Assembly (NCBI RefSeq): GCF_025854275.1
Contig: NZ_CP107567.1
Coordinates: forward strand, 2,046,001 to 2,110,000
Length of the DNA: 64,000 nucleotides
Source: Streptomyces peucetius
GTDB taxonomy: Bacteria > Actinomycetota > Actinomycetes > Streptomycetales > Streptomycetaceae
Direction of reading: 5' to 3'
How positions within the stretch are numbered: the stretch's first letter is position 1; every line of letters starts with the position of its first letter. Shown in pieces: positions 15,348 to 23,171 of the stretch. The position numbers and the translations under genes are program-made. The notes under the pieces are model-generated. The model was not told the origin of the DNA. It ran no database searches and was given only the letters and a program-made list of their open reading frames with translations.

Positions 15348-16604
15348 TCAAAATACGGGCCGCAGCCGGGCGGACACGGCGGTGACGTTGCCGTTCGACG
15401 CCTCCGAGCCGGGGACCAGGGCGCTGCCCTCGCGCCACTTGTCCCAGCTCAGGTTCCAGTCGCCGAAGCCGTTGCCGAACGTGTCCATCATGTTGCCGTA
15501 GCTGTTGACGACCTCGACGATGTCACCCTCACGGACGGTTTCGAAGAACCACTTGGCGTTGGACGTGGACAGCCCTATGCACCCGTGGCTGACGTTGGCC
15601 GCGCCCTGCGAGCCGACGGACCAGGGCGCGGCGTGGACGTACTCACCGCTCCAGGTGACCCGGGTCGCGTAGTAGACCGGCAGGTCGTACGACTCGGAGC
15701 TGCCCGCGGCGATGCCGATGCTGGTGCTGCGCATCCGTACGAAGTACTCCTTGGCCAGCACCACCTTGATGCCGTTGCGCGTCTCGAAGCCGGGCTTGCC
15801 GGTGGTCACCGGCAGGGTCTTGATCACCTCGCCGTTGCGCTTGACCGTCATGGTGTGCGACGCGGCGTCGGCGACGGCCTCCAGACGGTCGCCGATGGTG
15901 ATCTTCAGCGGCTTGGAGCGGCCTCCGTAGAGCTTGCCCGCGACCTTGACGCCCTGGAGGTTGCTGGTGACGTTCACCGTGGCCCCGACGGGCCAGTACT
16001 CCTCGGGCCGGTAGTGCAGGGTCTTGTCGTCGACCCAGTGCCAGGAGCCCTTCACCGCGGGCTTCGAGCTGACCTTCAGGGCGCGTTCGACCACCTGCCT
16101 GCCCCTGCCCTCGGCCACCGCGAGGCTGAGCTCGGCCGTGATGGGCTGCCCGACGCCGTAGGTGCCCGCCTTCGGGCCGAACTCCGCGGTCAGGAACCTC
16201 TTGGCGGGTGCCGTCTCGAAGAAGAGCGTACGCACCCCCGGAGCGCCGTCGTCGTCCTCCGTGGAGACCCTGACGGTGTACTTGACGCCGGCCGCCAGCG
16301 GCGCCGTGGAGCGCCAGCGGACGCCGTCGGCGGCCAGTTCGCCCGCGAGGTAGTGGCCGGCGCCGTCCGTGACGGTGACGTCGGTGATCCGGCCCCCGTC
16401 GCCCTTGGAGGTGACCTCCAGGGGCTTGTCGGGGTCCACCTTCGTGGCTCCGGACTCGGCGTTGAGGCTGACCTGCCGCGCCGCGTCGTACGGCGCGGCC
16501 GACAGGGGGTGCCGGTCCGGTTCGCCGCACGCGGTCGCGACCACACTGAGGGAGACGAACAGCGCGATGCAGCTGACGGCACGGATACGAGGCGTGTGGT
16601 TCAT
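15348..16604 (-). CDS. L,D-transpeptidase, probable lipoprotein
   Basis: A 418-residue exported protein. Residues 1-25 form a signal sequence ending ATACGEP, a slightly atypical lipobox, followed by two immunoglobulin-like domains of about 100 residues each and a YkuD catalytic domain. The active-site motif is SHGCIGLS with Cys342, preceded by the conserved HAAPW histidine. The architecture is that of actinobacterial Ldt proteins, which form 3-3 peptide cross-links in peptidoglycan. I chose ATG 16604: the earlier in-frame start at 16673 lies inside the ctaF terminator hairpin. The gene follows the ctaCDF operon on the same strand but is separated from it by that terminator. Confidence 0.93.
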   Translation of the reverse strand: MNHTPRIRAVSCIALFVSLSVVATACGEPDRHPLSAAPYDAARQVSLNAESGATKVDPDKPLEVTSKGDGGRITDVTVTDGAGHYLAGELAADGVRWRSTAPLAAGVKYTVRVSTEDDDGAPGVRTLFFETAPAKRFLTAEFGPKAGTYGVGQPITAELSLAVAEGRGRQVVERALKVSSKPAVKGSWHWVDDKTLHYRPEEYWPVGATVNVTSNLQGVKVAGKLYGGRSKPLKITIGDRLEAVADAASHTMTVKRNGEVIKTLPVTTGKPGFETRNGIKVVLAKEYFVRMRSTSIGIAAGSSESYDLPVYYATRVTWSGEYVHAAPWSVGSQGAANVSHGCIGLSTSNAKWFFETVREGDIVEVVNSYGNMMDTFGNGFGDWNLSWDKWREGSALVPGSEASNGNVTAVSARLRPVF

Positions 16605-16660
16605 GAGCACACGGTATGAAGATTCGTCAGCCGCGGCGCGCGGGATGACTCCGAACGAGT

Positions 16661-16700
16661 GGGCCCGGATCACCTCACTGGAGTGAGGCGATCCGGGCCC
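16661..16700 (-). terminator. ctaF terminator hairpin
   Basis: GGGCCCGGATC-ac-CTCACT / AGTGAG-gc-GATCCGGGCCC: arms 16661-16679 and 16682-16700 pair with one 2-nt mismatch and a 2-nt loop. It lies 43 bp after the ctaF stop and ends the ctaC-ctaD-ctaF transcript. Confidence 0.85.
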
Positions 16701-16742
16701 GTCGTTCTGTTCTGCTGTTCCGCTCAGGCGGTACCGGTACTG

Positions 16743-17141
16743 CTACTGGTTCTGGTTCTCACCGCGGTAGTACTCGAACACCCAGCCGAAGAGGCCGACC
16801 AGGATCAGCGGCAGCGAGAAGTACAGCAGCCACCAGCCGATCGCCACGCCGAGGAAGGCGAGCGCACCGCCGATGCCCAGCGAGAGCGGCTGCCAGCTGT
16901 GCGGGGAGAAGAACCCCACCTCGCCGGCCTCGTCGGCCACGTCGGCTTCCTTGTTGTCCTGGGCCATGGCGTCCACTCGCCGGGCCGTGAAGGCCAGGTA
17001 GTAGCCGATCATGACGCTCAGACCGAAGGCCAGGAAGAGCGCGGTGGTACCGGCCGGCTCCTTCGACCAGACGCCGTACAGGATGGCGACGGCCAGGATG
17101 AAGACGCTCAGCCAGAGGAACATCTTGCCCTGGATCTTCAC
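16743..17141 (-). CDS. ctaF: Actinobacterial cytochrome c oxidase subunit IV
   Basis: A 132-residue protein with four hydrophobic helices (about residues 5-24, 33-52, 86-102 and 106-124) and a short hydrophilic loop [17 protein letters not shown]. The pattern [20 protein letters not shown] and the GWVFEYYRG end identify the actinobacterial subunit IV, a structural subunit of the aa3 oxidase in the bcc-aa3 supercomplex. It starts at GTG 17141, overlapping the ctaD stop (GTGA). It is the last gene of ctaC-ctaD-ctaF. Confidence 0.95.
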   Translation of the reverse strand: MKIQGKMFLWLSVFILAVAILYGVWSKEPAGTTALFLAFGLSVMIGYYLAFTARRVDAMAQDNKEADVADEAGEVGFFSPHSWQPLSLGIGGALAFLGVAIGWWLLYFSLPLILVGLFGWVFEYYRGENQNQ

Positions 17142-18886
17142 TTGCTCTCCTCCTTGCCACCGGCCAGCACACTGGCGCCGTGGCCGCCGTGGCCGCCGTG
17201 CTCGAGCTGGTCGAGAGCCGCGATCTCCGGGTGGTGCAGGTCGAACGCCGGCGATTCACTGCGGATGCGCGGCAGGGTGAGGAAGTTGTGCCGCGGCGGC
17301 GGGCAGGACGTGGCCCACTCGAGCGAACGGCCGTAACCCCACGGGTCGTCGACCTCGATCTTCTTGCCGTACTTCGCCGTCTTCCAGACGTTGTACATGA
17401 AGGGGAGGATCGACATGCCGAGCAGGAACGAGGCGATCGTGGAGATCGTGTTCAGCGCGGTGAAGCCGTCGGCGTGGAGGTAGTCCGCGTAACGCCGCGG
17501 CATGCCCTCGGCGCCCAGCCAGTGCTGCACCAGGAAGGTGCCGTGGAAGCCGATGAACAGCGTCCAGAAGGTGATCTTGCCGAGCCGCTCGTCCAGCATC
17601 TTGCCGGTGAACTTCGGCCACCAGTAGTGGAACCCGGCGAACATCGCGAAGACCACGGTGCCGAAGACGACGTAGTGGAAGTGCGCGACGACGAAGTACG
17701 AGTCGGAGACGTGGAAGTCCAGCGGCGGCGAGGCCAGGATGACGCCGGTCAGACCACCGAAGGTGAAGGTGACCAGGAAGCCGATCGTCCAGAGCATCGG
17801 TGTCTCGAAGGACAAGGAGCCCTTCCACATCGTGCCGATCCAGTTGAAGAACTTCACACCGGTCGGTACGGCGATGAGGAACGTCATGAAGGAGAAGAAC
17901 GGCAGCAGCACTCCGCCGGTGACGTACATGTGGTGCGCCCACACGGTCACGGACAGACCGGCGATCGCGATCGTCGCGCCGATCAGGCCGATGTAACCGA
18001 ACATCGGCTTGCGGGAGAAGACCGGGATGATCTCCGAGACGATGCCGAAGAACGGCAGGGCGATGATGTACACCTCTGGATGGCCGAAGAACCAGAAGAG
18101 GTGCTGCCACAGCAGCGCGCCGCCATTGGACGCGTCGAAGATGTGCGACCCGAACTTGCGGTCCGCCTCCAGGGCGAACAGCGCCGCCGCGAGCACCGGG
18201 AAGGCCAGCAGGACCAGCACACCGGTCAGCAGGACGTTCCAGGTGAAGATCGGCATCCGGAACATCGTCATGCCGGGGGCGCGCATGCAGATGATCGTGG
18301 TGATGAAGTTGACCGAACCGAGGATCGTGCCGAAGCCGGAAAAGGCCAGACCCATGATCCACATGTCGGCGCCGACACCCGGCGAGCGGACCGCGTCCGA
18401 CAGCGGGGAGTAGGCGAACCAGCCGAAGTCGGCCGCACCCTGCGGGGTGAGGAAGCCGGCCACCGCGATCAGCGAGCCGAAGAGGTACAGCCAGTACGCG
18501 AACATGTTCAGCCGCGGGAACGCCACGTCCGGCGCGCCGATCTGCAGCGGCATGATCCAGTTCGCGAACCCGGCGAACAGCGGCGTCGCGAACATCAGCA
18601 GCATGATCGTGCCGTGCATCGTGAACGCCTGGTTGAACTGCTCGTTCGACATGATCTGCGTACCCGGCCGGGCCAGTTCGGCGCGCATGAAGAGCGCCAT
18701 CAGGCCACCGATGCAGAAGAAGACGAACGAGGTGACGAGGTAGAGCGTGCCGATCGTCTTGTGGTCGGTGGTCGTCAGCCACTTCACCACGACGCTGCCG
18801 GGCTGCTTGCGCCGCAGGGGCAGCTCGTTCTCGTACGAGTCTTCATCTGCCGCGGCGGCACCCTGGGGTTCGTTGAGGATGCTCAC
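17138..18886 (-). CDS. ctaD: Cytochrome c oxidase subunit I
   Basis: A 582-residue membrane protein with 12 helices that carries heme a and the heme a3-CuB site where oxygen is reduced. Diagnostic stretches are [11 protein letters not shown] (low-spin heme ligand), [17 protein letters not shown] (CuB ligand and cross-linked Tyr), [10 protein letters not shown] (CuB histidines) and [10 protein letters not shown] (heme a3 and a ligands). The C-terminal tail after residue 530 is hydrophilic and His/Gly-rich ([10 protein letters not shown]). The start overlaps the ctaC stop by 4 nt and the stop overlaps ctaF by 4 nt. Confidence 0.98.
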   Translation of the reverse strand: MSILNEPQGAAAADEDSYENELPLRRKQPGSVVVKWLTTTDHKTIGTLYLVTSFVFFCIGGLMALFMRAELARPGTQIMSNEQFNQAFTMHGTIMLLMFATPLFAGFANWIMPLQIGAPDVAFPRLNMFAYWLYLFGSLIAVAGFLTPQGAADFGWFAYSPLSDAVRSPGVGADMWIMGLAFSGFGTILGSVNFITTIICMRAPGMTMFRMPIFTWNVLLTGVLVLLAFPVLAAALFALEADRKFGSHIFDASNGGALLWQHLFWFFGHPEVYIIALPFFGIVSEIIPVFSRKPMFGYIGLIGATIAIAGLSVTVWAHHMYVTGGVLLPFFSFMTFLIAVPTGVKFFNWIGTMWKGSLSFETPMLWTIGFLVTFTFGGLTGVILASPPLDFHVSDSYFVVAHFHYVVFGTVVFAMFAGFHYWWPKFTGKMLDERLGKITFWTLFIGFHGTFLVQHWLGAEGMPRRYADYLHADGFTALNTISTIASFLLGMSILPFMYNVWKTAKYGKKIEVDDPWGYGRSLEWATSCPPPRHNFLTLPRIRSESPAFDLHHPEIAALDQLEHGGHGGHGASVLAGGKEESK

Positions 18887-19887
18887 AGTTGGTTCTTCTC
18901 CGCATTCCTGGCCGGGTCCGTCTGCTCAATGCCCGACGGGATGAAGCCGGTCTGCCCCTTCTCGGCAAGCTCCTTCAGGTGCTGCTGGTAGCGCTCCGGG
19001 GAGACGACCTTGACATTGAAGAGCATCCGGGAGTGGTCGACGCCGCAGAGCTCGGCGCACTTGCCCATGAAGGTGCCCTCCCGCGTGGGGGTCACCTCGA
19101 AGACGTTGGTGTGGCCGGGGATGACGTCCTGCTTGAACAGGAAGGGGACCACCCAGAAGGAGTGGATGACGTCACGCGAGGTCAGGATGAACCGGACCTT
19201 CTCCCCCTTGGGCAGCCAGAGCGTGGGGCCCGGGTTGCCGTTCTGCGGGTTCCGGGTGCCGGGGATACCTGCGTCGTAGACGCCCTCCGCACCCTCCGGG
19301 AAGTCGTTGCCGTACTTGTCCGGGATCGCGTTCAGTTCCTTGTTCGCGGCCGCGTCCCCGGTGGCCGGGTTCCCGTCCACGTCCTCGAGGTAGTTGAAGC
19401 CCCAGCTCCACTGGTAGCCGACCACGTTGATGGTGTGGGTGGGCTTGTCGGAGAGCTCGAGGAGCTTCGACTCATCGCGCGCGGTGAAGTAGAAGAACAC
19501 CGAGACGATGATGATCGGGACCACGGTGTACAGCGCCTCGATGGGCATGTTGTACCGGGTCTGCGGAGGAATCTCGACCTTGGTGCGGGTGCGCCGGTGG
19601 AAGAAAACGCTCCACAGGATCAGGCCCCACACCAGGACGCCCGTGGCGAGCGCGGCCGCCCACGAGCCCTGCCAGAGGGAGAGGATCCGCGGTGCCTCCT
19701 CCGTGACAGGGGTGGGCATTCCGAGGCGGGGGAAATCCTCCCAGTTGTACGAACAACCGGAGGCGGTAGCCAGGATCAGGCCCGCAGTCAGCACCTGCGG
19801 CAGCTTCCGCCGCATCGGGCGCCGAGACATGGGGGTACCGCCCCCGCCCTTCAGGCGGTGGGGGAGGTCGGAGCCGTTGGGACTCAC
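18883..19887 (-). CDS. ctaC: Cytochrome c oxidase subunit II, with a palindromic element in its 5' end
   Basis: A 334-residue subunit with a signal sequence and lipobox-like ATASGC, two membrane helices (about residues 75-95 and 120-138) and a CuA domain with [12 protein letters not shown] supplying the copper ligands. It accepts electrons from QcrC and passes them to CtaD. The start is GTG 19887, supported by GGGAAGG 6 nt upstream; the ATG at 19830 lies beyond a hairpin and has no good site. Residues 8-20 ([13 protein letters not shown]) are encoded by a GGGGGTACC-type palindromic repeat, which looks like an in-frame insertion between MSPNGSD and SRRPMRRKL. Confidence 0.95.
   Translation of the reverse strand: MSPNGSDLPHRLKGGGGTPMSRRPMRRKLPQVLTAGLILATASGCSYNWEDFPRLGMPTPVTEEAPRILSLWQGSWAAALATGVLVWGLILWSVFFHRRTRTKVEIPPQTRYNMPIEALYTVVPIIIVSVFFYFTARDESKLLELSDKPTHTINVVGYQWSWGFNYLEDVDGNPATGDAAANKELNAIPDKYGNDFPEGAEGVYDAGIPGTRNPQNGNPGPTLWLPKGEKVRFILTSRDVIHSFWVVPFLFKQDVIPGHTNVFEVTPTREGTFMGKCAELCGVDHSRMLFNVKVVSPERYQQHLKELAEKGQTGFIPSGIEQTDPARNAEKNQL
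19830..19866. repeat. Palindromic repeat inside the ctaC coding region
   Basis: TGGGGGTACCGCCCCCGC, a short loop and GGCGGTGGGGGAG. It has the same GGGGGTACC start and GGGGGAG end as the intergenic copy at 15259-15290. It encodes part of the ctaC N-terminus on the minus strand without breaking the frame. Confidence 0.6.
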
Positions 19888-19968
19888 GTAGCGCCTTCCC
19901 GAGAGTCTCGGCCCGCGCGGCCGGCCGCGGCCGTCACGCTGGTCGGTCGCCGGCCCTGACGCGGGCAG

Positions 19969-19997
19969 GGGTTTGGATGTTTATGCGGACCAAACCC
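19969..19997. promoter_or_regulatory. Inverted repeat GGGTTTGG-N13-CCAAACCC, candidate operator
   Basis: Perfect 8-bp arms at 19969-19976 and 19990-19997 are separated by 13 bp (centres 21 bp, two helical turns, apart). It lies about 80 bp upstream of ctaC and 160 bp upstream of the divergent desulfurase gene. The A/T-rich spacer (ATGTTTATGCGGA) could contain a -10 element for ctaC. The binding protein is unknown. Confidence 0.5.
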
Positions 19998-20159
19998 TAC
20001 TGGACGCTATTTGGGGTCGCGCGGGGAGGGTGCCCAACGCGCCGTCCGACACTCCGAAGGGGTGGCCGACCCCCTCCGACGAGGTACGGAGCGCCCCGGA
20101 ATGCCCGCTTCCGGATAACAACTGACGCCCTCTCTCCTGGCGGGGGTTAGCGTGACGAC

Positions 20160-21572
20160 GTGCCCTACTTCGACGCCGCCTCGGCAGCTCCCCTGCACCC
20201 CGTCGCCCGCCAGGCCCTGCAGGCCTCCCTCGACGAGGGCTGGGCCGACCCCGCCAGGCTCTACCGCGAGGGCCGCCGCGCCCGGCTGCTGCTCGACGCG
20301 GCCAGGGAGGCCGCGGCGGAGGCCGTGGGGTGCCGCCCGGACGAGCTGGTCTTCACTCCTTCGGGGACCCAGGCCGTCCACACGGGAATCTCCGGAGCGC
20401 TGGCCGGGCGCCGGCGTGTCGGCCGCCGTCTCGTCGTCTCCTCCGTCGAACACTCCGCGGTTCTCCACGCGGCGGCCGCGTGGGAGGCGGCCGGCGGCTC
20501 GGTGACCGAGGTCGGCGTGGACCGGCACGGGGCGGTGTCCCCCGACATGTACGCCGCGGAACTCGACGACACCACCGCACTGGCCTGCCTGCAGTCGGCC
20601 AACCACGAGGTCGGCACCGAACAGCCGGTGCGGGAGGTGGCCGAGGCGTGCGGCGCGGTGGGCGTGCCGCTGCTGGTGGACGCCGCCCAGTCCCTGGCCT
20701 GGGGGCCGGTCGACGGGGACTGGTCGCTGCTCACCGCGAGCGCGCACAAGTGGGGCGGTCCCGCGGGCGTCGGGCTCCTCGCCGTACGCAAGGGTGTCCG
20801 GTTCGCCCCGCAAGGCCCGGCCGGTGAGCGGGAGTCGGGCCTGTCCGCCGGCTTCGAGAACATCCCGGCGATCGTGGCGGCGGCGGCCTCCCTGCGCGCC
20901 GTACGCGCGCAGGCGGCGGACGAGGCGGTGCGGCTGCGGGCCCTGGTGGAGCGGATCCGGGCGCGGGTGCCGGAACTGGTTCCCGACGTGGAGGTGGTGG
21001 GCGACCCGGTGCGACGGCTGCCGCACGTGGTGACGTTCTCGTGTCTCTATGTCGACGGGGAGACACTGCTGCACGAGCTGGACCGGGCCGGCTTCTCCGT
21101 CTCCTCCGGCTCGTCGTGCACGAGCAGCACGCTGATCCCGAGCCATGTGCTGCGGGCGATGGGCGTGCTGTCGGAGGGCAACGTACGGGTGTCGCTGCCG
21201 CCGTCCGGCACGACGGAAGAGGACGTGGACCGGTTCCTGGAGGTGCTGCCGGGGCTGGTGGCGGGGGTACGGGAACGGTTCGGGGCGCCGGCGTCCCCGG
21301 CCGCGTCCCCGTCGGCGGCGGCGTCGGCCTCTTCGCCGTCGGCGTCGGAGCCCCTGGTGGTGGACGCGCTCGGCCGGCGCTGCCCGATCCCGGTGATCGA
21401 ACTGGCGAAGGTCATCGACGACGTACCGGTCGGCGGCACGGTGAGGGTCCTGTCCGACGACGAGGCGGCGCGGCTGGACATCCCGGCGTGGTGCGCGATG
21501 CGGGGGCAGGAGTACGTGGGGGAAGAGGAGGCGGAGCGGGGCGCGGCGTACGTGGTGCGGCGGGTGGGGTAG
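20160..21572 (+). CDS. Cysteine desulfurase fused to a TusA sulfur-carrier domain
   Basis: A 470-residue fusion. Residues 1-375 are a NifS/IscS-type PLP enzyme: EHSAVLHAAAAW, the Schiff-base Lys197 in SAHKWGGP, and the persulfide-forming Cys320 in the SSGSSCTSS loop. After an Ala/Ser/Pro linker (about residues 378-398) comes a TusA/SirA domain with RRCPIPV (Cys408). The fusion implies direct transfer of the persulfide from enzyme to carrier, for thiolation or other sulfur-transfer reactions. The start GTG 20160 has no clear ribosome binding site. It is divergent from ctaC. Known separately, desulfurases feed Fe-S assembly and TusA feeds tRNA thiolation or sulfur oxidation; the acceptor here is not evident. 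Confidence 0.92.
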   Translation: MPYFDAASAAPLHPVARQALQASLDEGWADPARLYREGRRARLLLDAAREAAAEAVGCRPDELVFTPSGTQAVHTGISGALAGRRRVGRRLVVSSVEHSAVLHAAAAWEAAGGSVTEVGVDRHGAVSPDMYAAELDDTTALACLQSANHEVGTEQPVREVAEACGAVGVPLLVDAAQSLAWGPVDGDWSLLTASAHKWGGPAGVGLLAVRKGVRFAPQGPAGERESGLSAGFENIPAIVAAAASLRAVRAQAADEAVRLRALVERIRARVPELVPDVEVVGDPVRRLPHVVTFSCLYVDGETLLHELDRAGFSVSSGSSCTSSTLIPSHVLRAMGVLSEGNVRVSLPPSGTTEEDVDRFLEVLPGLVAGVRERFGAPASPAASPSAAASASSPSASEPLVVDALGRRCPIPVIELAKVIDDVPVGGTVRVLSDDEAARLDIPAWCAMRGQEYVGEEEAERGAAYVVRRVG

Positions 21573-21650
21573 CGCCTGCCACGGGCTTGTCCCCCACCTC
21601 CCGCCCGCCGATGTGCGGCTCCGCCGCGCGGCGGGGCAGGCCCCGGACCC

Positions 21651-21686
21651 CGCTTCGCGCGGTGGCCTCGAGCGCCGGCCGGGCTG
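21651..21686. repeat. Dispersed repeat, CGCTTCGCGCGGTG type, copy 1
   Basis: CGCTTCGCGCGGTGGCCTCG followed by AGCGCCGGCCGGGCTGG. It is preceded by GCCCCGGACCC, as in copy 2 at 28661-28697, and related to copy 3 at 43231-43265. It lies in the convergent gap between the desulfurase-TusA gene and the sugar-kinase gene, where it may help to end transcription. Confidence 0.7.
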
Positions 21687-21737
21687 GACATGCCGCCGCG
21701 CGGCAACCGGCCCGGCCGGGCAAACCTCAGCCCCGCG

Positions 21738-22712
21738 TCACGGCAGGTGCTTGTGCACCTCTGTCGCCGCGTCGTCGCCGTACGCCTTCGTGAAGCGCTC
21801 CATGAAGTGCGCGCGCCGCAGCGTGTACTCCTGCGTGCCCAGCGTCTCGATCACGAGCGTGGCCAGCATGCAGCCCACCTGGGCCGCCCGCTCCAGACCG
21901 ACACCCCACGACAGGCCGGAGAGGAAGCCCGCGCGGAACGCGTCGCCGACGCCGGTCGGGTCGACCTTGGCCTCCTCGTCGGGGCAGCCGACCTCGATCG
22001 GGTCCGCACCGGCGGACTCGATCCGCACGCCGCGCGCGCCGAGGGTGGTGACGCGGTGGCCGACCCTGCCGAGGATCTCCTCGTCGCTCCAGCCGGTCTT
22101 GGACTCGATGAGCCCCTTCTCGTACTCGTTGGAGAACAGGTACGCCGCGTTGTCAAGCAGTATCCGGATCTCGTCGCCGCTCATACGGGCGATCTGCTGC
22201 GAGAAGTCCGCGGCGAACGGGATGCCCCGCGAGCGGCACTCCTCGGTGTGGCGCAGCATCGCCTCCGGGTCGTCGGCCCCGATCAGGACGAGGTCGAGGC
22301 CGCCGACACGGTCCGCCACCGCCTTGAGCTCGATCTGGCGGGCCTCGCTCATGGCGCCCGTGTAGAAGGAGCCGATCTGGTTGTGGTCGGAGTCCGTGGT
22401 GCACACGAAGCGGGCGGTGTGCAGGACCTCCGAGATGCGGACGGACGCCGTGTCCACGCCGTGGCGGTCGAGCCATGCGCGGTACTCGTCGAAGTCGGCG
22501 CCCGCCGCGCCGACCAGGATCGGGCCGGTGCCCAGCTGGCCCATGCCGAAGCAGATGTTCGCCCCGACCCCGCCGCGACGCACATCGAGCGTGTCGACGA
22601 GGAAGGAGAGGGAGACCGTGTGCAGCTGGTCCGCGACCAACTGGTCGGCGAAGCGGCCTGGGAAGGTCATGAGATGGTCGGTGGCGATGGAGCCGGTGAC
22701 TGCGATACGCAC
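21738..22712 (-). CDS. PfkB-family kinase, adenosine-kinase-like
   Basis: A 324-residue kinase of the PfkB/ribokinase family. The N-terminus IAVTGSIATDHLMTFPGRF and the signature DPTGVGDAFRAGF with the catalytic aspartate closely resemble, by memory, the mycobacterial adenosine kinase AdoK, which phosphorylates adenosine to AMP for purine salvage. AAGADFDEYRAWL and HTARFVCTT are also shared. Adenosine is therefore the likeliest substrate, though annotations often call it only a carbohydrate kinase. The start ATG has GAGGCGCTC upstream. It is divergent from the next small gene and convergent with the desulfurase-TusA gene. Confidence 0.88.
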   Translation of the reverse strand: MRIAVTGSIATDHLMTFPGRFADQLVADQLHTVSLSFLVDTLDVRRGGVGANICFGMGQLGTGPILVGAAGADFDEYRAWLDRHGVDTASVRISEVLHTARFVCTTDSDHNQIGSFYTGAMSEARQIELKAVADRVGGLDLVLIGADDPEAMLRHTEECRSRGIPFAADFSQQIARMSGDEIRILLDNAAYLFSNEYEKGLIESKTGWSDEEILGRVGHRVTTLGARGVRIESAGADPIEVGCPDEEAKVDPTGVGDAFRAGFLSGLSWGVGLERAAQVGCMLATLVIETLGTQEYTLRRAHFMERFTKAYGDDAATEVHKHLP

Positions 22713-22841
22713 GGTGAGGCGCTCCTGAGGCGGTTTGGCAGTGACAGTTCACGCTACCGGGTCCAAGCGCCTCCGCCATGTACGGAAACTACCCGATAGT
22801 AGGGCTTTTTTCGTGGACTCCCCGGTGCATACGGTGCGGCT

Positions 22842-23066
22842 ATGACCGAGTACAGCGCCGCGCTCGAGCCGCGTCTGCGGCCCGACCCCCGGGAGTCCGA
22901 GATCAGTCTGGCCCAGCTTCGCGGCGACTGCGCCCGAATGGCTCCACACTGGGTGGTACCGGCGGTCGCGGCGGCCGTGCCCGTGCCCCCGTCCCTCATC
23001 CACGGTGTCGTGGTGCCGCCCGCCTCCGCGCGGCTGGTGGACGCGATGTCCGACTACGGCTACTGA
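22842..23066 (+). CDS. Small conserved-type hypothetical protein
   Basis: A 74-residue protein rich in Pro, Ala and Val with no signal peptide or known motif; the middle part (PHWVVPAVAAAVPVPPSLIHGVVVPP) is moderately hydrophobic. There is no Shine-Dalgarno sequence, but TACGGT lies 6 nt before the ATG and could be the -10 element of a leaderless transcript. It precedes the anchored envelope protein gene by about 105 nt on the same strand and may be cotranscribed with it. Coding support is the GC3 bias and the position; the function is unknown. Confidence 0.6.
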   Translation: MTEYSAALEPRLRPDPRESEISLAQLRGDCARMAPHWVVPAVAAAVPVPPSLIHGVVVPPASARLVDAMSDYGY

Positions 23067-23171
23067 CGCCGGATACCGCCGCTCGGGGAGAGACGAAGGG
23101 AACCAGGCACTCCCCCGCTCCGTCCCACCCGTGTCCTCCGCAGCAGGAGGCAGGAGACAAGGAGCGATGCG

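Noticed and set aside
16605..16673. Upstream start of the L,D-transpeptidase at 16673
   Set aside because: It lies inside the ctaF terminator hairpin and would place charged residues before the signal sequence.
22713..22841. T-run at 22805-22811 as an intrinsic terminator
   Set aside because: It lies between divergent genes and has no stem directly before it; it is more likely part of the promoter region.
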